A DNA stretch of 64,000 nucleotides. Source: Tetrahymena thermophila SB210 (Eukaryota; Ciliophora; Oligohymenophorea; Hymenostomatida; Tetrahymenidae). Each line of letters opens with the position of its first letter. Position 1 is the first letter of the stretch. Below are positions 14,131 to 25,559 of the stretch, in pieces. Below the pieces are notes generated by a model. That model made no database searches. It was not told where the DNA came from and worked only from the letters and a program-made list of their open reading frames with translations. Location of the stretch: positions 372,001-436,000 of the forward strand of contig NW_002476226.1 in assembly GCF_000189635.1 (NCBI RefSeq), given 5' to 3'. Position numbers and translations under genes: made by a program.

Positions 14131-14212
14131 GACACTTTGGCCGAGTGGTTAAGGCGGCGGCCTGCTAAGCCGTTTCCCTCTGGGAGCGTGAGTTCAATTC
14201 TCACAGGTGTCG
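14131..14212 (+). tRNA. tRNA-Ser(GCU), copy 1
   Basis: 82 nt. Acceptor stem GACACTT/AGGTGTC with discriminator G, D arm starting GCCGAGTGG, anticodon loop CTGCTAA (anticodon GCT, reads AGY serine codons), long class II variable arm (CCC-TCT-GGG hairpin) and T loop TTCAATT. Internal A box TGGCCGAGTGG and B box GTTCAATTC are intact, and a T run follows directly as the pol III terminator. No encoded CCA, as expected for a eukaryote. Confidence 0.97.
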
Positions 14213-14384
14213 AATCTTTTTGTTTTTAAAGATTTACAGTTGGAAAAGGTGCTCAAGCCTTTAATTTTGACATTTAGCTTAAAAAAAACTGTAATTTAAT
14301 CTATTTCGATTAAATTAAAAAATAGACTTACAGAAATTAATTTAAGTTTAATTTTTTTCAAAAAAATCTTTTTATAATATGAAA

Positions 14385-14466
14385 GACACTTTGGCCGAGT
14401 GGTTAAGGCGGCGGCCTGCTAAGCCGTTTCCCTCTGGGAGCGTGAGTTCAATTCTCACAGGTGTCG
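14385..14466 (+). tRNA. tRNA-Ser(GCU), copy 2
   Basis: Base-for-base identical to the copy at 14131-14212, with the same class II fold and anticodon GCT. It is preceded by ATATGAAA and followed by AATCTTTTT, a pol III terminator. Confidence 0.97.
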
Positions 14467-14661
14467 AATCTTTTTAATTTTATACCTATAAGGCTTTATT
14501 TTAAGTGAAGAATAAATAATTTATTGTTTTTAGAAAGGAAAATTAAAATTAAATTATTTTAAATATTTTAAAATATTTTATAGATTTCATTTGATAATCT
14601 GAGTGAGTTTATATAAATTTATATTAAATGCTTTTTTTCTTTTATTTGAAATTATATGAAA

Positions 14662-14743
14662 GACACTTTGGCCGAGTGGTTAAGGCGGCGGCCTGCTAAG
14701 CCGTTTCCCTCTGGGAGCGTGAGTTCAATTCTCACAGGTGTCG
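14662..14743 (+). tRNA. tRNA-Ser(GCU), copy 3
   Basis: Identical to the other intact copies. The upstream ATATGAAA and the downstream T run are both present. Confidence 0.97.
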
Positions 14744-14982
14744 AAACTTTTTAAATCAATATATTTTTTATGAGAACTATATTTTCCTCATAATGTTATT
14801 TGAAATAAATAAGTATAATATCTAATATACAATTAACATAAAATAATTATAAGCATTAATTTTTAATAAATAAATTATATACCATTATAATATTTCATTT
14901 TAGCAAATTTTATTTTTAAAATTAATTATATTGAAGAATTAAAATTAAAAGTCATTTTTTTAGAAATTGAAACTATATGAAA

Positions 14983-15064
14983 GACACTTTGGCCGAGTGG
15001 TTAAGGCGGCGGCCTGCTAAGCCGTTTCCCTCTGGGAGCGTGAGTTCAATTCTCACAGGTGTCG
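14983..15064 (+). tRNA. tRNA-Ser(GCU), copy 4
   Basis: Identical to the other intact copies. Upstream about 45 nt (AATTAAAATTAAAAGTC, a T run, then AGAA and ATATGAAA) is shared with later copies, showing that the duplicated unit includes 5' flank. Confidence 0.97.
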
Positions 15065-15246
15065 TACTTTTTTAATTTAAATAATTTTTATAAACAGAAG
15101 TATTTTATTAAAAAATAATAAAGTATTTGAAGTGAATAATGCTTAATATCTCAAATTAAATTAACTTAAATAAACTATTTAAAATAGATACTGTTTTAAG
15201 AATTAAAATTAAAAGCCTTTTTTTTACAAGTTAAGGCAATGTGAAA

Positions 15247-15290
15247 GATATTTTGGATTAGTGGTTAAGGTGGCGACCTGCCCAACCATA
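15247..15290 (+). pseudogene. Decayed tRNA-Ser(GCU) copy, 5' half only
   Basis: Aligns with the first ~42 nt of the neighbouring tRNA-Ser genes (GATATTTTGG for GACACTTTGG, then AGTGGTTAAGGTGGCGACC) but carries several substitutions. The anticodon region reads CCTGCCCAACC instead of CCTGCTAAGCC, and everything 3' of it, including the variable arm, B box and acceptor 3' strand, is gone. The shared upstream block (AATTAAAATTAAAAGCC, T run, GTGAAA) is still there, so this is a duplicated unit that died. Confidence 0.9.
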
Positions 15291-15466
15291 AATATGTGAT
15301 ATAAAATAATTATGGTATCTTAATTAAATTAAAAATCAACAATTATAATCACAAAATCTTTATATATTAATGATATATTTTTATGAAATTTTTTAATTTT
15401 ATTTTTAATTTATTATAAAATTTAGAATTAAAAGTCTTTTTATTTAGAAGTTAAAACAATATGAAA

Positions 15467-15548
15467 GACACTTTGGCCGAGTGGTTAAGGCGGCGGCCTG
15501 CTAAGCCGTTTCCCTCTGGGAGCGTGAGTTCAATTCTCACAGGTGTCG
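15467..15548 (+). tRNA. tRNA-Ser(GCU), copy 5
   Basis: Identical to the other intact copies. It is preceded by the shared block ending AGAAGTTAAAACAATATGAAA-like sequence and followed by AATCTTTTTT. Confidence 0.97.
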
Positions 15549-15797
15549 AATCTTTTTTATTTAAAAAACTTAATATATGATTTTAATTTATTTGTTCAAT
15601 ATTAAAAGTTATTTATTACAAAATAAGTATGATATGTTAATTAAATTTAAACATCAAATACTAATAATCACAATAACTTAATAATTTAATGATTAATTTA
15701 TTATGTTATTTCTTTTAGCAGATTTTATTTTTAATTTATTCTATTTTAAGAATTAAAATTAAAAGTCTTTTTTTTTAGAAGTTAAAACAATATGAAA

Positions 15798-15879
15798 GAC
15801 ACTTTGGCCGAGTGGTTAAGGCGGCGGCCTGCTAAGCCGTTTCCCTCTGGGAGCGTGAGTTCAATTCTCACAGGTGTCG
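15798..15879 (+). tRNA. tRNA-Ser(GCU), copy 6
   Basis: Identical to the other intact copies; last of the array. The 5' flank is nearly the same as that of copy 5, and the 3' side runs into TACTTTTTTA. Confidence 0.97.
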
Positions 15880-16592
15880 TACTTTTTTATTTTGTGTAAA
15901 AACTATGAATGAGAACAAAATATTCTCTTCTAACTTACATAAACTTTATTAAAATCATTTAAGATATTGAATAAATGAATAAAGATAATTTTTTTAAATA
16001 AATTTTAAATTCTCGTTATAATTTTAAAAATTAAAAATTAAATTTACTTAAATATATTGACTAATTTAAAAAATATTGATTAAAATTAACTAATTAATTT
16101 TATTATTTAAAAATTTGTGCTTTAACAAATTGTATTTATTTATTGTAGATATGTAAATACATAAATTATTTTTAAATTTTATAGAAAAATAAGGATCAGA
16201 TTTTATAGGATATGTAGTTTTTATTTATATAGAAAATTTAAAAAATAAACAAATAGATATAATTGAGTTTATCAGATTTTATAAGACATAGAAATAAATA
16301 TTTTTGTATGCTGTAGTAGTTTTAAAATATATTATTTATAGTTTAGGAATAGCTTTATTTATTTTTTAGCATTGAATAATATTTTTAAAGTTTACTATTG
16401 ATAATCAATAACTAATTAATTGATGTGTATTTATTTTTTTAAAATTTTAAAAGCTTTAATATCTATTTATTTTTATATTTATTATTATCAATCTACAAAC
16501 TTCTAACACTATATCAAAAAAGTAGGAATCATCAAGTTAAAATTTATAAAACATCATAGTTAAAACACAAGCATATTTATTTATATATTAAA
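15880..16592. other. AT-rich spacer, 5' flank of the HEATR6-like gene
   Basis: About 710 nt of AT-rich sequence with no plausible frame. It should contain the promoter and 5' UTR of the gene starting at 16593. No motif recognised. Confidence 0.6.
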
Positions 16593-19500
16593 ATGGACAA
16601 TAAAAAGCCTAAATAGTTTTTAGTTAATCCTAAAAGTTTTAGAGATGAAGACAAGCCTTAGTAAGAGGGTATATAATTTCATTAATAGTCACCGCGATTT
16701 AGAAATTCTAAAATGTAGCAACAATCTCAATAAAATCCATAGAATACAAATTAGTTCAAAGATGAAACTCAAATGAGTCCTTTATAATCTCCAAAAGGTT
16801 AAAAAACTTAAATAAATTCTTAAAATGTGCTTGGTTCTGGAGGTAAATTCTATAATTCAAAAGCAAATAAGGTAGAATAGGAAGATTTTGTACTATTTGA
16901 ATACAAAGGAGAAAAAGATTTTTTTAATAAGTTGCTTTAAAAATTGAATGAAGCTTAAAGCATAGGAGATTTATAGGTAGTTAGGTTATTCGAAAGAGTG
17001 TATAAATTAGTATTGGAAGAAGATTTTAGTTTATCTTCTCTTTAAAAAACCATTGTTAGAAGTAATAGTAATTGGAAAGATCTCTTAAAAGTCAAGAATA
17101 GTACAAGTAGCTAAGCTTTGATTGCAAATATATTACCTCACTTTTCTAAGGCACTTTAAAGGAGAAGCTTGTCAAATATTTAAGATTTGCTCAAAATAAC
17201 TTTACTTTATTAGTATGATTATTATGCGGGAATGGAAAAGTAATTGAATCAGATTATTGATTTATTTACTAAGATGCTTCAAATTCCTCAAAAATCAGAA
17301 GAAGAAGATACTATTAGTAATCATGTGCAGCGTCTTGTGCTTCTTAATATATAGAGCTTTTGTATTCCCTAAATATCATCCAAATTTTAAACTGAATTCC
17401 AACTAATCTTTAAAAGAATATAAGAGTTAATAATGCACTTCTTTAATTTAACAAATAATTAGTAAAGTACATCAAATTCTTAATCTTTACCTTTATCTGC
17501 AGCTGCTTCTAGTGGTAGTAGTGTAAATGATTCTTCATCTAGAAGTAACTATTACTCTTTCTTAAGGTTCCTTGTTACATTGTTAAGGACTGGACATATA
17601 GTTCTGGCTGAATTAAAAGAAAACAAAGTATTTCTTTCAGACGCTAATAATTAAAAGTTGACTGAAAAAGTATTCCTAAGGATATTTAAATATGTTTTTT
17701 TAGGTAATCCAACATTTCACTAAGTTATATTTGGGTAAAATTAGAACCGAATTTTTAGTAATAGGCTAAGTACTAGTTCTTAATTAACCGATTATACAAA
17801 TGGAAGTAGGAATAATTTGTCAATGAATAATAGCTTTTCAGCAAGTAGTTAAAGCGAATGGTCAGAAAATGACGAATATTTAGGAAATAATGACAAAACA
17901 AAAATTGAAGTTATCGAAGGTAAAGTAAGGAACTAAACATGCACTCTTCTTTCAACTATAATTCGTTTATTTCCTGCAATAGTTAAGAATTAATGGTAAA
18001 CTTTAATTAAAAGTAATAACATGACCAAAGATTTTATTCATTCTTTAAAAACTCATTCTTCTTTAGAACAGAAGCTAAACTCATAAAAATAACAAAATGA
18101 ACAAAATATTATTCCTGTAGAAGAAAACAAAAAAGACGATCATGCTAAAATAATAAATGATTGTAGTAGTAATAATAATAATAATAATAATAATATGCGT
18201 GATTACTCACTTTTATACCCAAATTATATGGAAGCAAGTTTACTAAGTTGTCTTATTTTCGAAGAAAATAATAAAATCAAGAGTAATGCTTTATAAACCA
18301 TATAGAATTTAATAGAAAACTTACCTTCTAAATAGCTTGTATCTGGTTTAGAAATTTAAAAGTTTGAAAAATCAACTTCATCTTTCAAACCACAGTCATA
18401 TTTAATATATCAAAGTTACAAAAATATTCATTTCACTCTAATTCACATGCTTTAAACTCTCTGTACTAAACATATTTAACAGTATGATTAAAATAACAAT
18501 TAAATTCTTAATCAGCAGGCAGATAATTTACTTCAACTTTCAAAGGATTTAAAAGAAAACCCCTAAGCTGAAGATTTATTTGTGAATGATAGTGATGAAG
18601 AAGTTTTATCTCTGTGCAATTAGATTTTAAAAGTTTACATAAGTTTATTCAATAGTACAGTTTAATTTGAGAAAATGCCTTTTAAAGAAGGCATAGATTT
18701 GATACTCAGATAGTTTGTTTTGAAGGTTTTAAGGCATGTAAAAACTTAAGATGCATCTCTTGAAGCTCTACATTTAAAATATAATGCACTGTAAATATTG
18801 AACTGTATTGCTAAGTGTAATATTAGATTTGACCTTTTTGCAAATAGATATCTTCAAGCTATTTCTGATGAGAGCAATTAGAGTATGAAGCAGAAAAATG
18901 GTTCACAGATTAATCTCTTCGATTTATGTATAGAAGATATCCTCATTAAAAATAGCTAGTCAGAATTAAATAGCGAACTATCATAGTGCATGCATGATAT
19001 TTCTCTACTTTAGAAAGAAGATGCTTTAAGAGAGATGATTTCATTAGAATCAATTTCTCTATTAACCAATTTATAAATAAATTACTTTGATTGCACATTA
19101 TTATATGTTTAATAGTAATCTTAAACATAACAAAGCTCATTTCCATTATGGGAGAAGATTTCTGAGAAAATTAAAACATTTGAAGAACACAGAAATAAGC
19201 TAGCTACTGATAAAAAAAGATTATTTCTTCTATACGATTTAGTTATTATGATAGCAGAGAAAAATAATTGTGCTGTTTAAATAGCTAAATAAGTAATTAA
19301 TAAATAAATTTCTTCCTTAAAAGCTCTAGACTAGACTCAATTAGAAAATAACTAAGACGATGCCTAAGAAAATATTCAAGAAGAAGATGAAAACCAAGAA
19401 AACAAAAGCTAAATTGATAAAAATTTAACATAATCTTTTGAATAAAATGTTGATCTTGTTAAAAAATCCGAGGAATTTGATAAAATATTTTCTTTTTACT

Positions 19501-21065
19501 TGATAAATAAGGTAAAACAGCTAATGCAATAAAGCATAGAATAAGAGCAAGGTAAGATTAAAGATGACGGTGAACTGCCATTAATGGTAAATTCATTAAA
19601 TATGTCTGTCCATATTAAAAATGAGCTGTGGCTATAAAATTAAGATTTTTATACTTTCTTTAAGAATCAAATTTACAATCTTAATATAACTTCCTCAATT
19701 CGTTTCTACGTTTTAAAGGCACTGGGAAGTTTGATTTCTAGGACAATTTTTAACTAAGATTAATCTAATTGTAAATAGATTTTAGATATTCTACTCAGAG
19801 AAAAGTAGCTTATTGGCTAAAAAAAAACTTAAGCAAATCTTTCAGTTTATGCAAAACTTTCTTAGTCTTTGGCTAGTTGGTGCTATTATGTAAAGGATTT
19901 TTCAATACTTTCATAATAATCTTTATAAAATTTGTTTGTAGCTTTGTAAGATATCTCTTCATCACCAAAAGATAAGGTGTCACCACATGGCTTAAGAGCT
20001 TTGGGTATTTTTTTAATGAAAATGAATAAAAACTTATATTTATCAATTTGCGAACCTTCCAAGGAAGATCAAGTACTTTGCAAGTTAATAACAGAAAACC
20101 TATCTCACAAAAGCTCTAAAGTAGTATGGAATGCTTGCGTTGCTATACAAAATATTTTTTCTAATATAAATTGTATTCTAACAGAAACAAATAAAATAAA
20201 TAAGTTGCACTTTTTTTTCTCATCTAAATCTATTTCTAGTCTAATATAATCTTTAGAAGTAGTCCTTTAATCAATTAATAATTAAAAATCTCAATTTTAT
20301 GCTCTAAAAGCTTTAAAAAATGTAATTAATCATCCTATTAGTTTACCTCTGTAAAATAACAATTTACTTCAATAACAAGATATCAAAATTCTTAACGAAA
20401 GAATTCCTCATCTGTTAAATGTTCTCACTGAGATAGGAAGTAATATGTATTCTTTCCACTAAACACATAATACAAATAAATCACTAGGAGAACTTGTTGT
20501 GCAATTTTTAATATAAATGATTACATAAGTGCACTCACTTTTATTTTCTAATGAAATTTTGGTTGAGTTTATCAAAGATAAATACTATTAAATTATATCA
20601 TCTTTTAGCTTATACATTTACTAATTATGGAAAAATAATAAACTTGACTTACACTTAGCTGTTTTAAAAGAAGAATCTTACTAAGACTCAGAATAATAAA
20701 TTTTTAACTACAAATCTAAAAGTTTGCAAAATACCCAATCAAATACTGCAAAAACAAAAGTTGAAGACACAAAATTATAAAATATATAAGATCAACCAAA
20801 CGAAAGTAATTATTAAGATAATTTTGAAGAGCTTTTAATTAAAGGCTAAGACGAATTCAAAAGCGTTTAGTTTGATTTTAATCAAATCAAAAAAGTAAAA
20901 TTCTTAAAAGAGGAATTGAACTAATTAAAAGAAGCATCTACAATACTATTGAAAGTAATTGATTAAAACGATGATTTAAGTGTATCTCTCACCATTTACG
21001 ATCATATCAAGGAATATGCTTCAGTTAATTTAGAGGAAGATATAATAAAGTATTCTATACATTGA
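16593..21065 (+). CDS. HEATR6-like HEAT-repeat protein, 1,490 residues
   Basis: Single open frame of 4,473 nt from ATG 16593 to TGA 21063-21065, with no intron. Near the N-terminus is a low-complexity Gln/Asn/Ser region, then long alpha-helical repeats. RFLVTLLRTGHIVLAELK in the middle and, near the C-terminus, KVSPHGLRALGIFL followed by SSKVVWNACVAIQNIF match the order and sequence style of HEATR6, whose late repeats have a W-N-x-C-x-A-x-x-N motif. A run of nine Asn (about 18170-18195, AAT repeats) and Ser/Asn loops interrupt the repeats, as is usual in Tetrahymena. HEATR6 has no well-defined biochemical role; HEAT solenoids bind other proteins. Much longer than human HEATR6 (about 1,180 residues), mainly because of Gln/Asn-rich loops. 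Confidence 0.72.
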
Positions 21066-21932
21066 TAGAATTATAACAACTCTACAAATAAAATTAAAAT
21101 TTAATATTAATTTAATTTAAATTTATTATATTTTTAATGAAATTAGCTAATTAATTATGTATTTAATTTTTTGAAAATTTTAAATTTAATTAAATAATTA
21201 AACTGTGTGCTTTAACCAGAGAAAATTCTATCAAAAATATTTATGTATTTTAGATTTTTTTTTTTTTTTGTATCTTCTATTAAATCTTATTACTAGTTAA
21301 ATGAATAGATAGAAAGTATTCTAGGAGATAAAATTTTTGTTAAGATATTTTTTTTCTATAAATTTTTAATTAAAAAATAGAAACAAATAGAATGTTAAAG
21401 AAAATAAGAAATGATTGATTTATAGATTGATTGATTAATTAAGAAGAAAGCTCTATTTTAAAATTAAGAAAAAAACTATTAACAACTAAAAAGATATTAA
21501 GATAGATAGGTAGTCTATTTAATATTGCATTAAAAAGAGAGAAAGTGCAAATATAAACAAATTTTTTAGTTAAAATAAATAATTAAATAAATTAAAAATT
21601 ATTATTGTTTTAAACTTTGTAAGTAAGTACAATAGACCCAAAAAAGTAGAATAACATCATTCTTAAAAATAAAGGTTCCATTTAATAGTAGCATAAAATG
21701 TTAAGCAAAATCAATTAAACTGTTTTAAGATATCACTTGAACGCTCATAAAAATTTATGTACTTTTTTCTTATTTTTAGATATAATATACAGTTGATCGA
21801 TCGATCTCATTGAAACTCAATCAGATCAAATTCAAAATTATGAAAACTAATCCAAAAGCTTTATTTCTGGAATTTATACATTTATGACTTGAGTTTCCTA
21901 ATTAAGTTATATTTATTAATAAATAAAAAGAT
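21066..21932. other. AT-rich intergenic region
   Basis: No coding frame. Holds poly-T and poly-A runs and a short GATCGATCGATC palindrome near 21797. It should contain the 3' UTR of the HEATR6-like gene and the promoter of TIM50. Confidence 0.6.
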
Positions 21933-23398
21933 ATGAAGAATATCAGAGCTTTTTCATCTTAGAACAACAATCAATAAAATACTGAAGGTGAATAAAATAC
22001 AAATGGAGGTAGATAAACTGAAGGTGAAAGCGAGTACCAAGAAACAAGTAATATTTACATTAATAATAACAAGCATTAATGATTATTTAGAAGACAAAGA
22101 AAAACAAGTTTTTCTTATTTGATTTAAAGATACATTTGATTTCAAATTTTCTTGTAATTCAAATAAATGCAGTAATTTATTTAATATTTAATATTTAGCA
22201 ACATAAAAGACTACTAGTTTTGCTAGATAGGTATTCAGATTAGGCTGGTGGACTTTTGTTGGTTTATTTTCATATAATTATTACTTGGCTTCCACTTCTT
22301 AAAATCCAGAGAAGGAAACAGGTAAATAAAAATTATTTTATTTGTGAAACGATTTAGTAAAAATAAATTAAGCTTTTTTAATTATTTTATTATATAATAC
22401 TTAGGTTATGTAGCACCTGTTTTTGCTTTATCAACAAAAGTACAAAAGAAAGTTTAAGATGTGATTGATGTATATCTTTTTATAAAAAATTTATTAGCTT
22501 TTTAAAAATAATGCGGTTAATTTTATATAAATAGTTCTTCACAAAACCTCCAGCATAAAATCTTTTAGTTGATTAGCATTTAGTTTATGGTTTTGGACCT
22601 GCCCCTAAAACTTTAGTTCTTAATCTTACAGGAACTATTGTCCATACTGAATTCAAAGTAAAGATTCAATATGAGAAATAAATGAATGATTTAATCTTTA
22701 TTTGCAAAATAAATAGTTTGGCAAAGGTACTCAAATTAAGAAGAGACCTGGATTGAATGAATTTCTTAACAGACTTTCTGAACATTATGAGATCGTTATT
22801 CTTGCTGACGAAGATTCATTTGTAAGGATAAATTCACTACAAAATTATGTATTCACAATATTTAAATTAAATTTAAAGTTTGTTGATGAAGTCAGATAAC
22901 ACTTAGACCCAAATTAAAGAATATTTTTTAATGGATTTGGTAAAGAAGCTATGGTTTTTGAAGGAAAGTACTATAAAGATTTGAGTTACTTAAATAGAGA
23001 TTTAAAAAGAATTGTTGTTGTTGATTGGAACGAAGATTACTATAAAAAGCATATTGATAATGCTATTATTTTAGATAAGTACACTGGTAACTAAGATGAC
23101 TAGCTTTTGAAAGAAACTCTTCCTTTACTATTGCGTATAAAAAAATATTTAAAATTCAATAAAACTAATAATAAAAAATAATATTTAAATTATAGGCTTA
23201 GCAAATCCTAACATTAAGGATGTTAGACAAGAATTAAGCAAATATGGTCACCATAACCCTGGAAAAGCATTTGTTGCAGAAATGTAAACTAAGGTTGATG
23301 CTTTGAAGCAACGTTAATAAAAAGGTTTCGGTGGATTTATTTTAGGTGGTAGTAATTAATAAGCATATCCTTAATACGCTAAGAAAGATAACTATTGA
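21933..23398 (+). CDS. TIM50: TIM50-like subunit of the mitochondrial TIM23 import complex
   Basis: Seven exons: 21933-22047, 22199-22321, 22405-22469, 22535-22657, 22717-22821, 22879-23134, 23196-23398 (990 nt, 329 residues). A polar N-terminus is followed by one membrane segment (LGWWTFVGLFSYNYYLA) and then the FCP1/NLI-type domain, facing the intermembrane space in TIM50. The domain begins TLVLNLTGTIVHTE where active phosphatases have DxDxT; both Asp are absent (N and T), as in animal TIM50 (LVLELTGVLLH). Further matches are KRPGLNEFLNRLSEHYEIVI, DLSYLNRDLKRIVVVD and the tail VRQELSKYG. So this is the import receptor, not a phosphatase. The family identity is clear; exon 1-2 joining skips a 151-nt intron. 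Confidence 0.93.
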
Positions 23399-24061
23399 AA
23401 TCTTTTTTAACTCAGCTAATGAATGAATGTGTGAAAATGTATAAAAATACACAAAAAATACATTTATTTAACATAATTAAAGATTTGAGTTGACGAGCTT
23501 TAAAATAGTAGGTTAACCAAACAACTAAATAACTAACTATTTAACTATTTAGGAAGCATTTATTTCTTAAATCAAAATAGTTCTATAGCACATATCTATC
23601 TAAAAACTTTTAAAATTATATATATAAATTAACAATAATTTTAATTATGATATTAAGAAGTATTCAAATAAATTGCAAATTATTTAATTACATGTCATTT
23701 CTGTCTCAATGTAATTATTTTCTCTTTTTTTTCAATTATTTTTTCTCATTTTTCCTTCTTGATATACACTAAAGTTGTATTACAACTAATAACTTTATAA
23801 CAATGCTTCTAGACATTAATTACTACAAGATAAAATTTCAAAATAAATATGCAAATTAATTAATTCAATAGAATTATGCCTATATAGTTTTAGTTATTTA
23901 TATCTTGCATATATTAGTGATGCTTAATTAAATATAATAATTTTTGTAATTATTTTGGAAAATTTGTGAACAGAATTACCAATATTATAAAATAATATAG
24001 ATTTAATAAAATAGTTAAACCAAATATCCATTTATTAGAATTTGTTATTAGCACAAATAAA
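23399..24061. other. AT-rich intergenic region
   Basis: No gene seen. Separates two genes on the same strand, so it should hold the TIM50 3' UTR and the RBM22 promoter. Confidence 0.6.
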
Positions 24062-25450
24062 ATGGCTACTGAAAGAGGTCTTTAGATTCGTACAGCAATT
24101 AACAAACAAGGTATTAACAAATTCTTTTTGATTTGTTTGCTCATATTTAATAGAATCCTTATTAACTACTTAATTGATCAATATTAATTAATGATATTTA
24201 TTTCAGCATTTAAAAATAAAATTAGGTTGGGAAGATGCTGAGTTTCCCATATTATGTGAAACCTGCTTAGGAGATAATCCTTACGTTAGAATGGTATGAA
24301 GAAATATTTTAATACTTATTTATAGATCGGCTAATAACCATATTTTTAATTACTTAAATAGATGAAGGAAAAGCATGGTCAAGAATGTAAAATATGTACT
24401 AGACCTTTCACAGTTTTTAGATGGAAAGCAGGTACTAAGGGAAGATTTAAAAAAACAGAAATATGTTAAACTTGTGCAAAACTTAAAAACGTTTGTCAAA
24501 CTTGCATTTTTGATTTACAATATGGTCTTCCAGTAGAAGTTCGTGATAAATTTTTAGCAGAATAAGCAGTACATATGCCAACACAATAATCAAATAAAGA
24601 TTATTTCACTCATTTAGCAAATAATAATGTAACGCAATTTATTTTTTTAACGACTCAATTAATTCTTTATTTTACTGTAAAGTTGGACTAGCTTTCTCTA
24701 CCATATGATTAAACTGTAGGAAATACCATTCTTGAAAAAGTTGCAAGATTGAAGCCATATTATGAAAGAAATAAAGCTAGAATTTGCAGTTTTTGGGTTA
24801 AGGGAAATTGTACTAGAGGTGATTTATGTCCTTACAGCCACGAAAAAAGAGAAAATTAAGATGAAGATGATCCCTTAAATAAATAAAATCTCAAAGATAG
24901 ATTCCATGGTAAAAATGACCCTCTTGCTTAAAAAGTCATGAATAAAATTTAGAATCACAAAGAAAACGATATAAAACCTCCTGCTGATCCAACAATAACT
25001 TCTTTATATATAGGAAATATCACACCAGATTTCACAGAATAAGATTTCCAGTAAGATTTTTAAAATAAATAAAAATAAATTTTTAAGTTTTTTTATAAAT
25101 AAAATAGTTAGATATTTGTCAAATACGGACCAATATAAAGCATTAAGATTATTTCTTAAAAAAGTTGTGCTTTTGTAAACTTCATAGCAAGAAAGGCAGC
25201 AGAAGAAGCTATAAAAGACTTATATGGAAATTTTAATGTAAAAGGTATACAATTAAGTATATCTTGGTCAAGAGCAGGTAAAAATTAATAGCAACAAAGT
25301 GAATTTTAAGGATATAATATTTAGCCTCCCTAAGAAAATCCTCCATAAAAGAGTTAAACAGAAAAGTAAATAAATAAACTTGGAGGAATAGTAAACTATA
25401 GTGATGATGAAGATAATGAAGATAACGAAGAATAAGGCGGATAGAATTGA
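24062..25450 (+). CDS. RBM22: RBM22/Cwc2-Ecm2-type pre-mRNA splicing factor
   Basis: Component of the NineTeen-related part of the active spliceosome that contacts U6 and the intron near the catalytic centre. Five exons: 24062-24110, 24226-24293, 24362-24628, 24683-25050, 25108-25450 (1,095 nt, 364 residues). Order of domains matches RBM22. The N-terminal Torus-type zinc region has [30 protein letters not shown] and [19 protein letters not shown] finger ([19 protein letters not shown], spacing C-x8-C-x5-C-x3-H) follows, then an RRM with RNP motifs SLYIGNI and CAFVNF. The tail is acidic ([11 protein letters not shown]). The first intron (24111-24225) restores [14 protein letters not shown], which fixes the reading. 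TAA at 24467-24469 encodes the conserved Gln of CQTC. Confidence 0.95.
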
Positions 25451-25559
25451 TAAAATGTTAAAACAAAATAAACTAATTTACATAAAGTTTCAATACTAAA
25501 ATAATATAATTCATTTTTGTATAAATTAATTAATTAACTAATTTTTTTTTGATTGTCTT

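Larger units (their letters stand above)
14131..15879 (+). repeat. Tandem tRNA-Ser(GCU) array with shared 5' flanks
   Basis: Seven units (six intact, one decayed), start-to-start distances about 220-330 nt. The gene bodies of the six intact copies are identical, while spacers differ a lot except for a ~45-nt block just upstream of several copies. This points to local unit duplication followed by homogenisation or strong selection on the gene body. Confidence 0.9.

Noticed and set aside
15247..15290. Functional tRNA or tRNA-derived RNA gene
   Set aside because: The 3' half and B box are absent, so no mature tRNA or normal pol III transcription is expected.
21933..23398. Active FCP1/SCP-type phosphatase
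   Set aside because: Both catalytic Asp of DxDxT are missing and the rest matches TIM50, which is naturally inactive.
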